This document shows, in pieces, positions 6,104-13,440 of a stretch of DNA of 15,159 nucleotides (position 1 is its first letter; each line of letters begins with the position of its first letter). The stretch spans positions 1 to 15,159 of the forward strand of contig JAZMZH010000008.1 of the NCBI GenBank assembly GCA_045585875.1, given 5' to 3'. The notes beneath the pieces were generated by a model. The model worked only from the letters and a program-made list of their open reading frames with translations, was not told the origin of the DNA and ran no database searches. Source of the DNA: JAVBQJ01 sp045585875. GTDB taxonomy: Bacteria > Verrucomicrobiota > Lentisphaeria > Victivallales > Victivallaceae. A program made the position numbers and the translations under genes.

Positions 6104-7258
6104 TCACTTGATATTGAACTGACCTCCGCCGACGCCGTACAGGATCAGCTCTCCGTAGCCTTCGCCGTCGTAGGGCTCGGCGAACTGGCAGCGAAACGCC
6201 CGCTTGCAGTCGGGCATCTGCTTGATGACCCAGGCTCCGACCTTGCGGCGGAGAATGATGCCGATGGAATTGCGTTCGACGGTCCAGTCGTCGGCGTCGA
6301 TGACGACCTCAATGGCGTCCTGGTAGCTGTCGCTCTTTTTGGCAAGCTCCAGGGCTTTCGGAGCCAGATGGTTCAGTTTCCCGGGCGTGGGCATCGGATG
6401 ATAATCGACATTTTCCGGCTTGTTGTTTTGCAGCGCCATGCTGGTGTACCTCAGGCAGGCGTCCGCAATGGCACGGTACTTTTTGTATTCCGGATCATCC
6501 AATCCCTGCAGGAAATAGAGGGTATAGTACATCTGACGGAACTGCTTCTGCACCTCCGCCAGGTCTTCTCCCTCCACGAATACCCGGTCGCCGTTCTGGA
6601 AGAAATATACGTTTTCCCCGTCGGTGCTCATCACCTTGACATTGGAGTTAGTGGTCCTCAGCATCGCGTAGTCAAAAGCGACGTTGTTCTTTTCCATATC
6701 CACGTTTCCATGGAATATGAACCAGAGCCGATGCCCCATACGGCCCAGGAAGGAGTCATAACGGTCCAGCTCCGCCTCCGCCTGGGAGCACAGCTTATCC
6801 ATGCTGCTGTCGTCTTTCCACTTCGCGAGGATGGCTTCATCCTCCGCCACGCGCGCACGCAGCTCCTCGCGGAATTTCCCGACCACCTTGCTGTCGGTGG
6901 TCGTGCCCAGGCTCTCAATATAATCGTCAATCGGCTTGCTGTCCTGATCGTAATCCTTTTCCAGGACCCAGGGACAGGGATTCTCGTACCGGTATTCGGC
7001 GGGGAGGGCGGTCTCCGGGCCCGCCGCGCCGCCCTGAGCCTCGGACTTATTCTCCGCCTTGCCGGTCAGGGCATCGGCTTTCTCCGCAACCTGACCGCTC
7101 AGGTTTTCGACCTTGTCCGCGGCTTTGCCGCCCAGGTCCCCGACCTTGTCCGCGGCTTCGCCGAAGATTCCGGAGCCGAATGCCGCCTGTACGCCGACGC
7201 AGACGAGCAGACCGGCGCAGCTTCCCAATGCCGCTTTGATGATGCTGTTGCTGTACAT
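6104..7258 (-). CDS. Exported or membrane-anchored protein of unknown function with 11-residue repeats
   Basis: A 384-residue protein that I do not recognise. Residues 7-27 form one hydrophobic segment (signal peptide or anchor). A short helical tract follows in 11-residue units: 38-48 (KVGDLGGKAAD), 49-59 (KVENLSGQVAE), 60-70 (KADALTGKAEN), then a fading fourth copy. This pattern resembles LEA/apolipoprotein-like amphipathic helices that lie on membranes. The remaining ~290 residues are an acidic, soluble-looking domain with many charged helices and a beta-rich C-terminus (IGIILRRKVGAWVIK, ELILYGVGGGQFNIK). The start at 7258 is preferred over the ATG at 7342 because AGGAG lies 7 nt upstream and the 28 extra residues are a basic, signal-less leader. 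The gene is transcribed alone, with its own promoter and terminator. Periplasmic or envelope location is inferred. Confidence 0.8.
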   Translation of the reverse strand: MYSNSIIKAALGSCAGLLVCVGVQAAFGSGIFGEAADKVGDLGGKAADKVENLSGQVAEKADALTGKAENKSEAQGGAAGPETALPAEYRYENPCPWVLEKDYDQDSKPIDDYIESLGTTTDSKVVGKFREELRARVAEDEAILAKWKDDSSMDKLCSQAEAELDRYDSFLGRMGHRLWFIFHGNVDMEKNNVAFDYAMLRTTNSNVKVMSTDGENVYFFQNGDRVFVEGEDLAEVQKQFRQMYYTLYFLQGLDDPEYKKYRAIADACLRYTSMALQNNKPENVDYHPMPTPGKLNHLAPKALELAKKSDSYQDAIEVVIDADDWTVERNSIGIILRRKVGAWVIKQMPDCKRAFRCQFAEPYDGEGYGELILYGVGGGQFNIK

Positions 7259-7354
7259 GACAACTCTCCTGTTCTTTTTTTTTGTTCGCATCCTTCTTTC
7301 ATGTCCGTGCAGACCATGACGTTCGGAACGGATGATGAGCACAGGATCGTGGTA

Positions 7355-7382
7355 AATGTAGTGCCGGAAACCGGAAAGTCAA
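7355..7382 (-). promoter_or_regulatory. Candidate sigma-70 promoter for the 384-residue protein gene
   Basis: On the minus strand, TTGACT (7382-7377) and TACATT (7360-7355) are 16 nt apart. The -35 matches at 5 of 6 and the -10 at 4 of 6 positions. The start would be near 7348, giving a leader of about 90 nt with an A9 tract before the ribosome site. The promoter begins just past the terminator of the upstream operon. Confidence 0.5.
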
Positions 7383-7403
7383 GGATTTTTTCCCAAAAAA
7401 AGC

Positions 7404-7452
7404 AAAAAAACTGAAAGCTCCGGGAGAACAGTACGGATGCCCGACGTTTCAG
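7404..7452 (-). terminator. Terminator of the glycosidase-pyruvyl transferase operon, overlapping the stop codon
   Basis: On the minus strand, CTGAAA and CGGG pair with CCCG and TTTCAG across a small internal loop and a loop of about 15 nt, then seven T residues follow (7410-7404). The 5' arm includes the TGA stop of the upstream gene, so ribosomes at the stop codon would mask part of the stem. Confidence 0.6.
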
Positions 7453-8669
7453 CGGCGATGCGGAGCGGCGGACGGATCGCGGATGGCGGTCAGGACGATG
7501 CGGAGTTTTTCCGCCGCCGCATCGAGCCGGCGGCGCATTGCCGCCATGACTTGAGACACTTCGGCGCGAACCTCCGCATCCGGGCGGCGGAGCACCGCGT
7601 CGATTCGCCGGGCGATTCCGGAAAAGTCGCAGTTTTCCACGTTTCCCGCCGGACTTTCCCCGAAATTGGCGAGCCAGTTGGCGATCTTGCTGCCGCGTTC
7701 TATCCCGATTCCCGGCGTACCGGCATTTGCCCCCAGGATGAGCAGATGCAGTCGGCTGCTCACCAGCACCCGGCATTGCGCCGCGCACGCCTGAACGTCG
7801 GCGGGGTCGGAGCTCTCGAAACACTCGATCCGCTCCGGATGGCGGGAACGGACGGCGAGCTGCAGCATCAGCCGCTTATCCGTTACGGGGTTCATCGGGA
7901 TCAGCATCAGACGGCGGTCCGGGGCGGTCAGCAGTTCGTCCCAGAGCTTCACCACTCCGTCGAGGTCGCTGACGACGCTCTGTTCGGAGACGCAGAATCC
8001 GATCCGGGCCGCATCGGGCATTTCCGGCAGGGGCGGCGCTGCGGCGGCGGTCTGCAGGATCGCGGTATCCGCTCCGACTTCGGCGTTGGTGACGCCGCAG
8101 GCCCGCACTTCGTCCAGCGACGGGGCGTCGCGCAGCATCACCAGCGCGCACGCCGAAAGTTCGCGCCGGATGTGCCGCTCCGTCCGGCGGCGCAGAAACT
8201 TCTCATAGGCCGCAGTGAGGTCGGGGGTATGCCATGGGGAGAGGGCATCAAGGAGTTTCCGGCGCTTCCCGGAGGCCCGGTAAAAGGCGGGATTGAGTTC
8301 CGAATTCATTCCGACGCCCCAGACGATCGACGGCACTCCGCTTCGGCGCGCCGTTTTCAGCAGGCGCAGCGCGGTTTCCGGATAATCCGACAATCCGGTC
8401 GCTCCGAACCAGATGTAGACGTCGTGATGCCGCAGCTGATCCGCAAAACCGCGCAGATCGGGATCGCTGCCGAAGCCGTACAGCGGTGCGGCTTCGACGT
8501 CGAGGCGTGCCGCCGTTCCCTTTCGGTCGCGGGTGCAGACGGTGATCCCGGGATCAGGCACAAGCCGTCGGAGCAGCTCGACGACGCAGCCGACGATCGC
8601 TTCATCGCCGATATTGTCGCATCCGAGGGGGACGCCGCCGAGGAGTATTTTCAGTTTGCTGTTTTTCAT
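7449..8669 (-). CDS. Polysaccharide pyruvyl transferase family protein
   Basis: A 406-residue protein. The N-terminus GGVPLGCDNIGDEAI (11-25) is the nucleotide-fold entry motif of the polysaccharide pyruvyl transferase family (CsaB/WcaK type). A GADTAIL strand lies at 199-205, and the C-terminal half has the signature VLVSSRLHLLILGANAGTPGIGIERGSKI (301-329). Members transfer pyruvate from phosphoenolpyruvate to sugars of exopolysaccharide or cell-wall polymers, though many homologues are uncharacterised. The ATG at 8669 has no Shine-Dalgarno; it sits 3 nt after the stop of the 30-codon ORF, in the same frame, so translation probably depends on that ORF. It is last in an operon with a glycosidase-like gene. 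The acceptor glycan is unknown. Confidence 0.85.
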   Translation of the reverse strand: MKNSKLKILLGGVPLGCDNIGDEAIVGCVVELLRRLVPDPGITVCTRDRKGTAARLDVEAAPLYGFGSDPDLRGFADQLRHHDVYIWFGATGLSDYPETALRLLKTARRSGVPSIVWGVGMNSELNPAFYRASGKRRKLLDALSPWHTPDLTAAYEKFLRRRTERHIRRELSACALVMLRDAPSLDEVRACGVTNAEVGADTAILQTAAAAPPLPEMPDAARIGFCVSEQSVVSDLDGVVKLWDELLTAPDRRLMLIPMNPVTDKRLMLQLAVRSRHPERIECFESSDPADVQACAAQCRVLVSSRLHLLILGANAGTPGIGIERGSKIANWLANFGESPAGNVENCDFSGIARRIDAVLRRPDAEVRAEVSQVMAAMRRRLDAAAEKLRIVLTAIRDPSAAPHRR

Positions 8670-8672
8670 GGT

Positions 8673-8765
8673 TTACGGGACCGTCAGCAGAAATCGTTGA
8701 AGAATTCGTCCCCGGCTCGGCTGATAGTGGAAGCCGTGCCTCCGTTTCAGGTCGTCGGTCGCCAT
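8673..8765 (-). CDS. Short 30-codon ORF between the glycosidase-like and pyruvyl transferase genes
   Basis: The ORF encodes a basic peptide that starts MATDDLKRRHGFHYQ and ends RFLLTVP before TAA. It starts 13 nt after the upstream stop and has an excellent ribosome site, AAGGGAGGAATTC then ATG. The next ORF begins after TAA and three bases, in the same reading frame, and lacks its own ribosome site. It may be a leader peptide that delivers ribosomes to the pyruvyl transferase start, a genuine small protein, or the severed N-terminus of a longer product interrupted by the TAA. In a neighbouring frame the same region can be read as ending GDEFFNDFC-stop, so a one-base indel is also possible. 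No family is recognised. Confidence 0.5.
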   Translation of the reverse strand: MATDDLKRRHGFHYQPSRGRILQRFLLTVP

Positions 8766-8778
8766 GAATTCCTCCCTT

Positions 8779-10008
8779 TTAAAGGCTGCGCACGGCGGCC
8801 GCGTAAGGACACGCCACCGTCGTCAGATAGACGGGATTTTCGATATGGCCGTCCGGACCGACACATTCATACGGAGCGTCGAATTCGCTTCCTTTGCGGA
8901 AGTCGTTGGCGCGGAGTTCCGCGATGAATTCGTCAAAGAGGGCGGCGGCGGCCTCCGGACTGTGTTTCGCGACGGCGGCGGCCACCCATCCGACGGGGGT
9001 GCCCCAGTAGCAGCCGTTCTGGTAACGCTCGGGCTGACTGAGGGCGGCGTCCCAATGTCCCTCCGATTTCGGGATGTGGCGGATCTGGCCGCGGTGGGAG
9101 ATTTCTCCGGCCTGAAGCAGTTCGGTCAGGGATTCGGCGATGACGCCGTGAAGTTTCTCCGGGATCAGGTTTTCGTAGACGGCGAAGGCGCTGCCCCAGA
9201 CGTCCGTCTGGCAGCTCTTGCCGGTGCTGGCCTTGAGCATCCCCCGCGGCGTCGGAAAGACCGCGGCGATCGCCTCGCGGATCCTCTCCGCCAGAGCGGC
9301 GAAACGTTTTCCGGCGGCGGGATCTCCCAGCGACTCCGCGATGGCGGCCAGCCGCCGGGCGGCGCGCCCCTTGAGCAGCGAGGCATAGAGCAGCTTCCCG
9401 GTGTGCACGATGGAATCGGTGAATCCGAAGGATACGCCGCGGTTTTCGTCGGTGCACTCGACCAGCACGCCGTCCCTGTCGGAGGGCACGGCCTCGAAGG
9501 CCCGGATCAGTTTCGGGAAGAGTTCCTTCAGCGGGAGTCCGGGGATCAGCCACGCGCCCTCGATGAAGTAGAAATTGTCGTCAAAAGCCGCGCGGTTTCC
9601 CCAGACGCCCTGTTCGGCGTAGTAGTAGGTGCCGGGGAAATAGATGGGTTCGTCGTCGAGGCTGACGTGGTCGGGCATCATACCGGGCTCGACGACGCCT
9701 CCGGCCGCGAACTGCAGGCGCTTTTCGGCCTGATGGCGGGCGAGCACGAGATAGTTGTCCCGGGCGGTGTCGGAGGGGATCAGTCCCGATTCCAGGGACA
9801 TGACGAAATCCCGCATCCACAACGCCGGATAGCAGGAACGCCCGCCCGGCCGGATGACGTCGATCCCGAGATGGTTCACGAAATCGGGCATGTCCTCGCG
9901 AAAGGTGCGGCAGGCCAGCTCCCCGGGGTGCAGGGTTGATGCCTCCACGAGGTCCCGGGTCATTGTTTTCAAAAATGCCAGCGAATCCTGGTCAAGCAGC
10001 GGTTTCAT
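8779..10008 (-). CDS. Six-hairpin (alpha/alpha-barrel) glycosidase-like protein
   Basis: A 409-residue protein without a signal peptide, predicted cytoplasmic. Spaced motifs suit an (alpha/alpha)6 barrel: CYPALWMRDFVMSLESG (59-75), DDNFYFIEG (143-151), GFTDSIVHTGKLLYASL (195-211), DVWGSAFAVYENLI (269-282), NGCYWGTPVGWVA (331-343) and NPVYLTTVACPYAAA (391-405). WMRD near the N-terminus and conserved acidic and aromatic residues facing the barrel are typical of glycoside hydrolases and related epimerases of this fold. I cannot name the family or substrate. The ATG at 10008 is preceded by AAGGAG with 5 nt spacing. It is first in an operon with the short ORF and the pyruvyl transferase-like gene, suggesting turnover or remodelling of one glycan. 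The catalytic acid and base cannot be assigned from sequence alone. Confidence 0.7.
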   Translation of the reverse strand: MKPLLDQDSLAFLKTMTRDLVEASTLHPGELACRTFREDMPDFVNHLGIDVIRPGGRSCYPALWMRDFVMSLESGLIPSDTARDNYLVLARHQAEKRLQFAAGGVVEPGMMPDHVSLDDEPIYFPGTYYYAEQGVWGNRAAFDDNFYFIEGAWLIPGLPLKELFPKLIRAFEAVPSDRDGVLVECTDENRGVSFGFTDSIVHTGKLLYASLLKGRAARRLAAIAESLGDPAAGKRFAALAERIREAIAAVFPTPRGMLKASTGKSCQTDVWGSAFAVYENLIPEKLHGVIAESLTELLQAGEISHRGQIRHIPKSEGHWDAALSQPERYQNGCYWGTPVGWVAAAVAKHSPEAAAALFDEFIAELRANDFRKGSEFDAPYECVGPDGHIENPVYLTTVACPYAAAVRSL

Positions 10009-10075
10009 GATTCTCCTTAATGAAATAGGACGGTGGACTGATGTTATGCCTCACACTCCGGAGGTTCGCAGGAGT

Positions 10076-10103
10076 AATTTAACCGCCCGCCGGAAAAAAT
10101 CAA
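10076..10103 (-). promoter_or_regulatory. Candidate sigma-70 promoter for the glycosidase-pyruvyl transferase operon
   Basis: On the minus strand TTGATT (10103-10098), 16 nt, TAAATT (10081-10076). The same two hexamers with the same spacing occur in the opposite orientation at 10250-10277. The leader would be about 60 nt. Confidence 0.4.
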
Positions 10104-10121
10104 GCCGCGGCATCCCGGAAA

Positions 10122-10137
10122 TTGTAAAAATTCACAA
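10122..10137. promoter_or_regulatory. Imperfect palindrome TTGTAAAAATTCACAA, possible operator
   Basis: Six of eight positions pair across the centre, with TTGT/ACAA arms. It lies in the shared intergenic region between two divergent transcription units, 19 bp upstream of the minus-strand -35 element. The ligand is unknown; AT-richness could produce this by chance. Confidence 0.3.
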
Positions 10138-10249
10138 ATTTGCCAGAGAAACTTTTTTCCCTCTCTGCGGAATACGAAAGGGGAAACCCCATGGGATCTC
10201 CCGGATTGCATAAAGTTGTACAGAATTTCCCCTTCCGGGCCGCCGGTGT

Positions 10250-10277
10250 TTGATTTTTCGGGACAGATTGTTAAATT
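10250..10277 (+). promoter_or_regulatory. Candidate sigma-70 promoter for the oxidoreductase/isomerase remnant
   Basis: TTGATT (10250-10255), 16 nt, TAAATT (10272-10277), mirroring the minus-strand promoter 146 bp away. The leader to the ATG at 10384 would be about 100 nt. The rest of the 375-nt intergenic region holds no gene that I can support. Confidence 0.4.
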
Positions 10278-10383
10278 TTTCTCCGGACGGCCAAGGGTAA
10301 CGTCTTTTCGGACGGGACTTCGGGCGGTACCGTTTTTCTGCGATCGCGACGATATATTTGCAAAACATTCAGGAGGGAAGAAT

Positions 10384-10710
10384 ATGCCTGCCGCAAAGAA
10401 AAAGAGTCCTGTGAAAGTCGGGATATGGGGTTTGGGCCGCGCCGGAAACAACATGCATGCCGATGAGATCAGCCGGTTCCCCGGCGAGTTTGAAGTTGTC
10501 GCCGGATGCGATCCGGTCGAAGAACGCGTGAAAATCCTCCAGTCGAAATTTCCTCAGGCCCGGGGCTATACCGACGGCGGCCGGTTTCTGGCCGATCCGG
10601 AGATTGAGCTGGTCAGCATCGCCTCGGTCCGCTGGAACAGGCGGAAAAGGAGGCGCGCGAAGCCGCCGCCGCCGCCGCGGACGCCGGTCTGGAGATCGTC
10701 TCTTTTTTGA
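10384..10710 (+). pseudogene. Truncated Gfo/Idh/MocA-family oxidoreductase, N-terminal fragment
   Basis: The first ~81 residues are a convincing half Rossmann domain: VKVGIWGLGRAGNNMHADEI with the GxGxxG nucleotide loop, then FEVVAGCDPVEERV and DPEIELVSIAS. In an intact enzyme (about 330-400 residues) this would continue into the loop that carries the EKP motif. Instead, from about 10627 the frame reads a meaningless basic and proline-rich tail (RKRRRAKPPPPPR) to a stop at 10710. The real coding frame there belongs to a different protein. The start is set by AGGAGGG at 10371-10377, 6 nt before the ATG. It is best explained by a deletion that removed the rest of this gene and the start of the next; a chimeric assembly is the alternative. 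It is not expected to bind and oxidise a sugar. Confidence 0.8.
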
Positions 10711-11384
10711 ACAGCGGTCAGCTCTGGAAAACGGATCTGATCCGGCGCTGGAGCGAGGCGGTTCTGGCCGGGGGCGGCCGCGTCCTCCGGGTGGAGCACC
10801 CCTGGTTCGCCTGGGATTACCGGGAATCGGTGCACCAGCCGGACGGTTTCATGAAACTGACGGAGATGTGCCGCGAGGGTCTGGCCCGGCTGATGGAGCT
10901 GGGCCGGGAATATCAGATCCGTTATGTGCTGGAGACCCACAGCGGCTCCTGCTTCGCCTCTCCGCTGATGGTGCCGCTGGTGCTGAGGCAGTTCGATCCC
11001 CGTTACTGCGGGATGATCTACGATCCTGCCAACACGCTGATGGAGGGGTTTCTGCGGCCCCGCGCCGCCGTGGAGGTCTTGAAAGATTACATCGCCTATA
11101 TTCATGTCAAAAATGTCGCCTGCACGGAACAGGCGGGCGCGGATGGCCGTCCGGTTTTCGTCTGGGAAAAACGGACGGCGGACGCCGGGATGCTGGATTA
11201 TACGGAACTCATGTTCGCGCTGAAGCTGCATCACCGGGACGGCTGGTTTTCCTTTGAGGAATTCACCGTCCGGGACGCCGACGGCGTCGCCGCCGAGATC
11301 CGGCGGGGCGCGGAGTATCTGGACCGCTGCCGCGAAGAGGCCGCGTCAGGGCTTGAAGAACCCTTTCTGACCTTCAACCGCTGA
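10629..11384 (+). pseudogene. Sugar-phosphate isomerase/epimerase (AP-endonuclease-2 TIM barrel), missing its N-terminus
   Basis: From 10629 the frame reads coherent protein (PLEQAEKEAREAAAAA...DAGLEIVSFLNS), about 251 residues to the stop at 11384; intact relatives have about 270-300. The metal-site glutamate, aspartate, histidine and second glutamate of this barrel are seen in VLETHSG, MIYDPANT, YIHVKNV and WFSFEEF. The first strand-helix unit is absent, and an in-frame TGA at 10605-10607 blocks any upstream start. A TTG at 10707, overlapping the stop of the preceding fragment as TTGA, could begin a 225-residue product, but that would lack still more of the barrel. The family catalyses isomerisation or epimerisation in sugar and inositol breakdown and often sits next to Gfo/Idh/MocA genes, so two neighbouring ancestors fused by deletion is plausible. 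Confidence 0.78.
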
Positions 11385-11420
11385 GGACAGGGCGCTTCGT
11401 TTCCGGCGGAGCGCCCGTCC
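11385..11420. terminator. Bidirectional hairpin between convergent genes
   Basis: GGAC-A-GGGCGCT (11385-11396) pairs with AGCGCCCGTCC (11410-11420): 11 bp with one bulged A and a 13-nt loop. It fills the whole 40-nt gap between the stops of two convergent genes. No T-run follows on either strand, so termination may be Rho-assisted, or the structure may protect the 3' ends. Confidence 0.5.
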
Positions 11421-11424
11421 GGGA

Positions 11425-13251
11425 TCAGTGTTCGATGGCGCCCAGCAGCTCGATGCTGAGCCGGGTGGTCCCCTCGCGCAGAGTCAGGGAGAGGGGGTAG
11501 GCCGTGAAGATCCAGGCAATGCCCTGACGGTAGTCGTACCAGCTGTGATGAAACTGGTGGATCGTCTCGAAAAACTCCCCGTCGTACCAGAATCCTCCCA
11601 GACGGAGCCACGGTCCCACATGGCACTCGATGCTGGCCACCTGCACCTCGGGTCCGGAATTGTGGAGGAAGAATTCCAGCCGCCGCCCGCTTTTGTGCGG
11701 TCCCTCCATGGAGATGTAGCGGGAGGGGAGGTCGCTGCGCAGGCTCATGTCGTGGTCGCCTTTGGTCAGGGAGGCGGAAACGAGGGCCAGATTCTTCTCC
11801 CGGAGGATGCGGATCCCGGTGATTTCCGGGGAATGTCGGAGGTCCTCCTCGCGGATGTAGGAGGGGATGTTGGCGTGCCAGAGGATGGTTTCGTATTCGG
11901 GATAGTCATCATGGCAGGTCAGGCTCCAGCCGTCGGTGCCGTACTCGGTTTTGTCCGGGGCGATCCGGACGCCGAACTGCGGGGTCGTCCACTCCTTGAC
12001 TTTCAGCTCCACGTCGGGTTCGTGCTCAAAGGGGTAGGAGAGTCTCGGGTCGTCGGTGACGGCCTGGGGTTCGTAACGGTAGGTGCGGACGGGGTTGAAT
12101 CCGCTGCTCTTCAGGAAGATGCTCTGACGGCGGCTGCCGCAGGCGATGACCATGGGAGCGAAATTCTGATCCTTGCCGGAGATGGGCGTGTCCCGGAGCA
12201 GGTCCTCGTGCCAGAGGAGCATTTCCGGGGTTTTGGGGAAGCGCTCCGTGTACCAGCGGTCGAACTGCTCGTGGGTGACGATCCTGGCGCCGTACCGCAC
12301 CGCCGTCTCGATGAGGTGAAAGAATATCTCCGTGGAGCGGCTGTTGAAGGTCGGGTACTGGCCGAAGCAGACGCCGCCCTCGTCGAGCCAGAAGCCCTCG
12401 CACTGGAGGGGGACGAACATGAAGGGGTTCCATGCGAGGTTTTCGCGGACCTGCCGGAAGAAGCGTTCGATGAATTCATGTTTGGGGAGGACGCCCGAGC
12501 GGTTGGCGAGTTCGTGGGCGTTCAGGCAGGTGCGGTTGATGGCGATCCGGTTCTGGCGGGAGATGCAGAAAGCGTTCAGCAGGTCCCCGGTGCCCCAGGG
12601 GAAGGCCAGGACATGGGGTTCGCCGGAGGAGGAAGCCGCCTTGAGGTGGATGTCGCCCGCGTAAAACGGGTAGGGGGGCACCCCCATGCCCGTGGAATCC
12701 ACGCAGTCGCCGTAGAGATTCCAGTTGCAGCCCCAGAGCAGCGGGAGGCCGGCGGCCTTCATGGCGCGGACGGTGGAGGCGTCGCCGTTGGCGGCGTAGA
12801 TGAGGCGGGTGTCCTGTCCGAGGGCCTCGTCGTAGCGTTGTTTCAGGTGGCGGAAGATTTTCACCTGCTGCTCCTCGGGGACCTCGGCCCAGCAGAGAAA
12901 TCCGTATTTGTTGTTCACTTCCGGGCGTTCCATGCCGAGCTCCTCCAGCCACTCCTGCAATCCCGGTTCGGCCAGTTGTTTGCCCAAAAGATACATCTCG
13001 AGGATGCCGATTTCGTCGCCGTATTCCCGGTGCCACTCCCGCAGTTGTTCGCCGTAGCGCTTCAGGGATTCGGGGCAGACGAGCCAGGTGACGGGGAGGT
13101 GCATCCGGAGGTGGATGAATTCGTGGACTTTTCGGACCGCGTCGTCGGGGGCGGCGTCTTTGACGAGCGTCTCGGAGAGGAGCCGCGCGGGCTCAATGAG
13201 CAATGCCACGGTGATGGTGGAGAAAAGGGGATGTTCGTTGTCGGGAGTCAT
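11425..13251 (-). CDS. Uncharacterised 608-residue protein, predicted deacetylase/glycosidase-like barrel plus beta domain
   Basis: I do not recognise a named family. Residues about 10-340 look like a beta/alpha barrel of the glycoside hydrolase/NodB deacetylase type. Strand-like segments include STITVALLIEP, LPVTWLVCPESL with GDEIGILEMYL, NKYGFLCWAEVP, RLIYAANGDASTVRAMKAAGLPLLWGCNW, and NPFMFVPLQCEGFWLDEGG. A HEQFDRWYTERFP segment (327-339) is typical of the end of such barrels. Residues about 360-608 look like a beta-sandwich. There is no signal peptide, so it is probably cytoplasmic. The ATG at 13251 follows GAGG with 5-6 nt spacing. An upstream extension to 13719 is rejected, because it crosses the promoter and antisense gene and has junk composition. 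Its promoter is TTGCAC-N16-TATATT. Enzyme class and substrate are unknown. Confidence 0.72.
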   Translation of the reverse strand: MTPDNEHPLFSTITVALLIEPARLLSETLVKDAAPDDAVRKVHEFIHLRMHLPVTWLVCPESLKRYGEQLREWHREYGDEIGILEMYLLGKQLAEPGLQEWLEELGMERPEVNNKYGFLCWAEVPEEQQVKIFRHLKQRYDEALGQDTRLIYAANGDASTVRAMKAAGLPLLWGCNWNLYGDCVDSTGMGVPPYPFYAGDIHLKAASSSGEPHVLAFPWGTGDLLNAFCISRQNRIAINRTCLNAHELANRSGVLPKHEFIERFFRQVRENLAWNPFMFVPLQCEGFWLDEGGVCFGQYPTFNSRSTEIFFHLIETAVRYGARIVTHEQFDRWYTERFPKTPEMLLWHEDLLRDTPISGKDQNFAPMVIACGSRRQSIFLKSSGFNPVRTYRYEPQAVTDDPRLSYPFEHEPDVELKVKEWTTPQFGVRIAPDKTEYGTDGWSLTCHDDYPEYETILWHANIPSYIREEDLRHSPEITGIRILREKNLALVSASLTKGDHDMSLRSDLPSRYISMEGPHKSGRRLEFFLHNSGPEVQVASIECHVGPWLRLGGFWYDGEFFETIHQFHHSWYDYRQGIAWIFTAYPLSLTLREGTTRLSIELLGAIEH

Positions 13252-13308
13252 GATCGCCTCGAAGTTTTTCAGAAGTTTTCGGCGCGGCGTTTTGCCGTTC
13301 CGGTCGTT

Positions 13309-13336
13309 AATATAATGCGGGAACCCGGGAGTGCAA
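13309..13336 (-). promoter_or_regulatory. Candidate sigma-70 promoter for the 608-residue protein gene
   Basis: On the minus strand TTGCAC (13336-13331), 16 nt, TATATT (13314-13309). Four of six -35 and five of six -10 positions match consensus. The leader would be about 50 nt. Confidence 0.5.
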
Positions 13337-13360
13337 GGGCCCCGGAACGACCGTCCCGGC

Positions 13361-13384
13361 ATTTTATACAGGAAAATGGATTTG
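13361..13384 (+). repeat. Imperfect 24-bp repeat, copy 1 (second copy at 13970-13993)
   Basis: The stretch starting ATTTTATACAGGAAAATGG matches the one at 13970 (ATTTTGTACAAGAAAGTAG) in 19 of 24 positions, same orientation, about 600 bp apart. Both follow a GGC or AGC and lie outside intact genes. It could be a shared regulatory sequence or a relic of duplication. Confidence 0.35.
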
Positions 13385-13440
13385 AAGTGGCTTTGCCGAC
13401 CTCGCACCGCCGGATGTCCCGGGGGGACGCCAAAGAAAAA

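Noticed and set aside
5987..7414. 475-codon plus-strand frame over the 384-residue protein gene
   Set aside because: It crosses the strong minus-strand terminator and has no start signal. The minus-strand frame has a signal segment, repeats, promoter and ribosome site.
7437..9939. Two long plus-strand frames (7437-8927, 8764-9939)
   Set aside because: Both are antisense to the glycosidase and pyruvyl transferase genes, which show recognisable motifs. They have no ribosome sites and overlap each other.
10155..10210. GGGGAAACCCC and similar short inverted repeats in the divergent intergenic region
   Set aside because: Only 4-bp arms, expected by chance in GC-rich DNA, and not positioned relative to either promoter core.
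10615..10710. Programmed frameshift joining the oxidoreductase and isomerase parts
   Set aside because: No slippery heptamer or stimulatory structure is evident, and both proteins lack segments that a frameshift would not remove.
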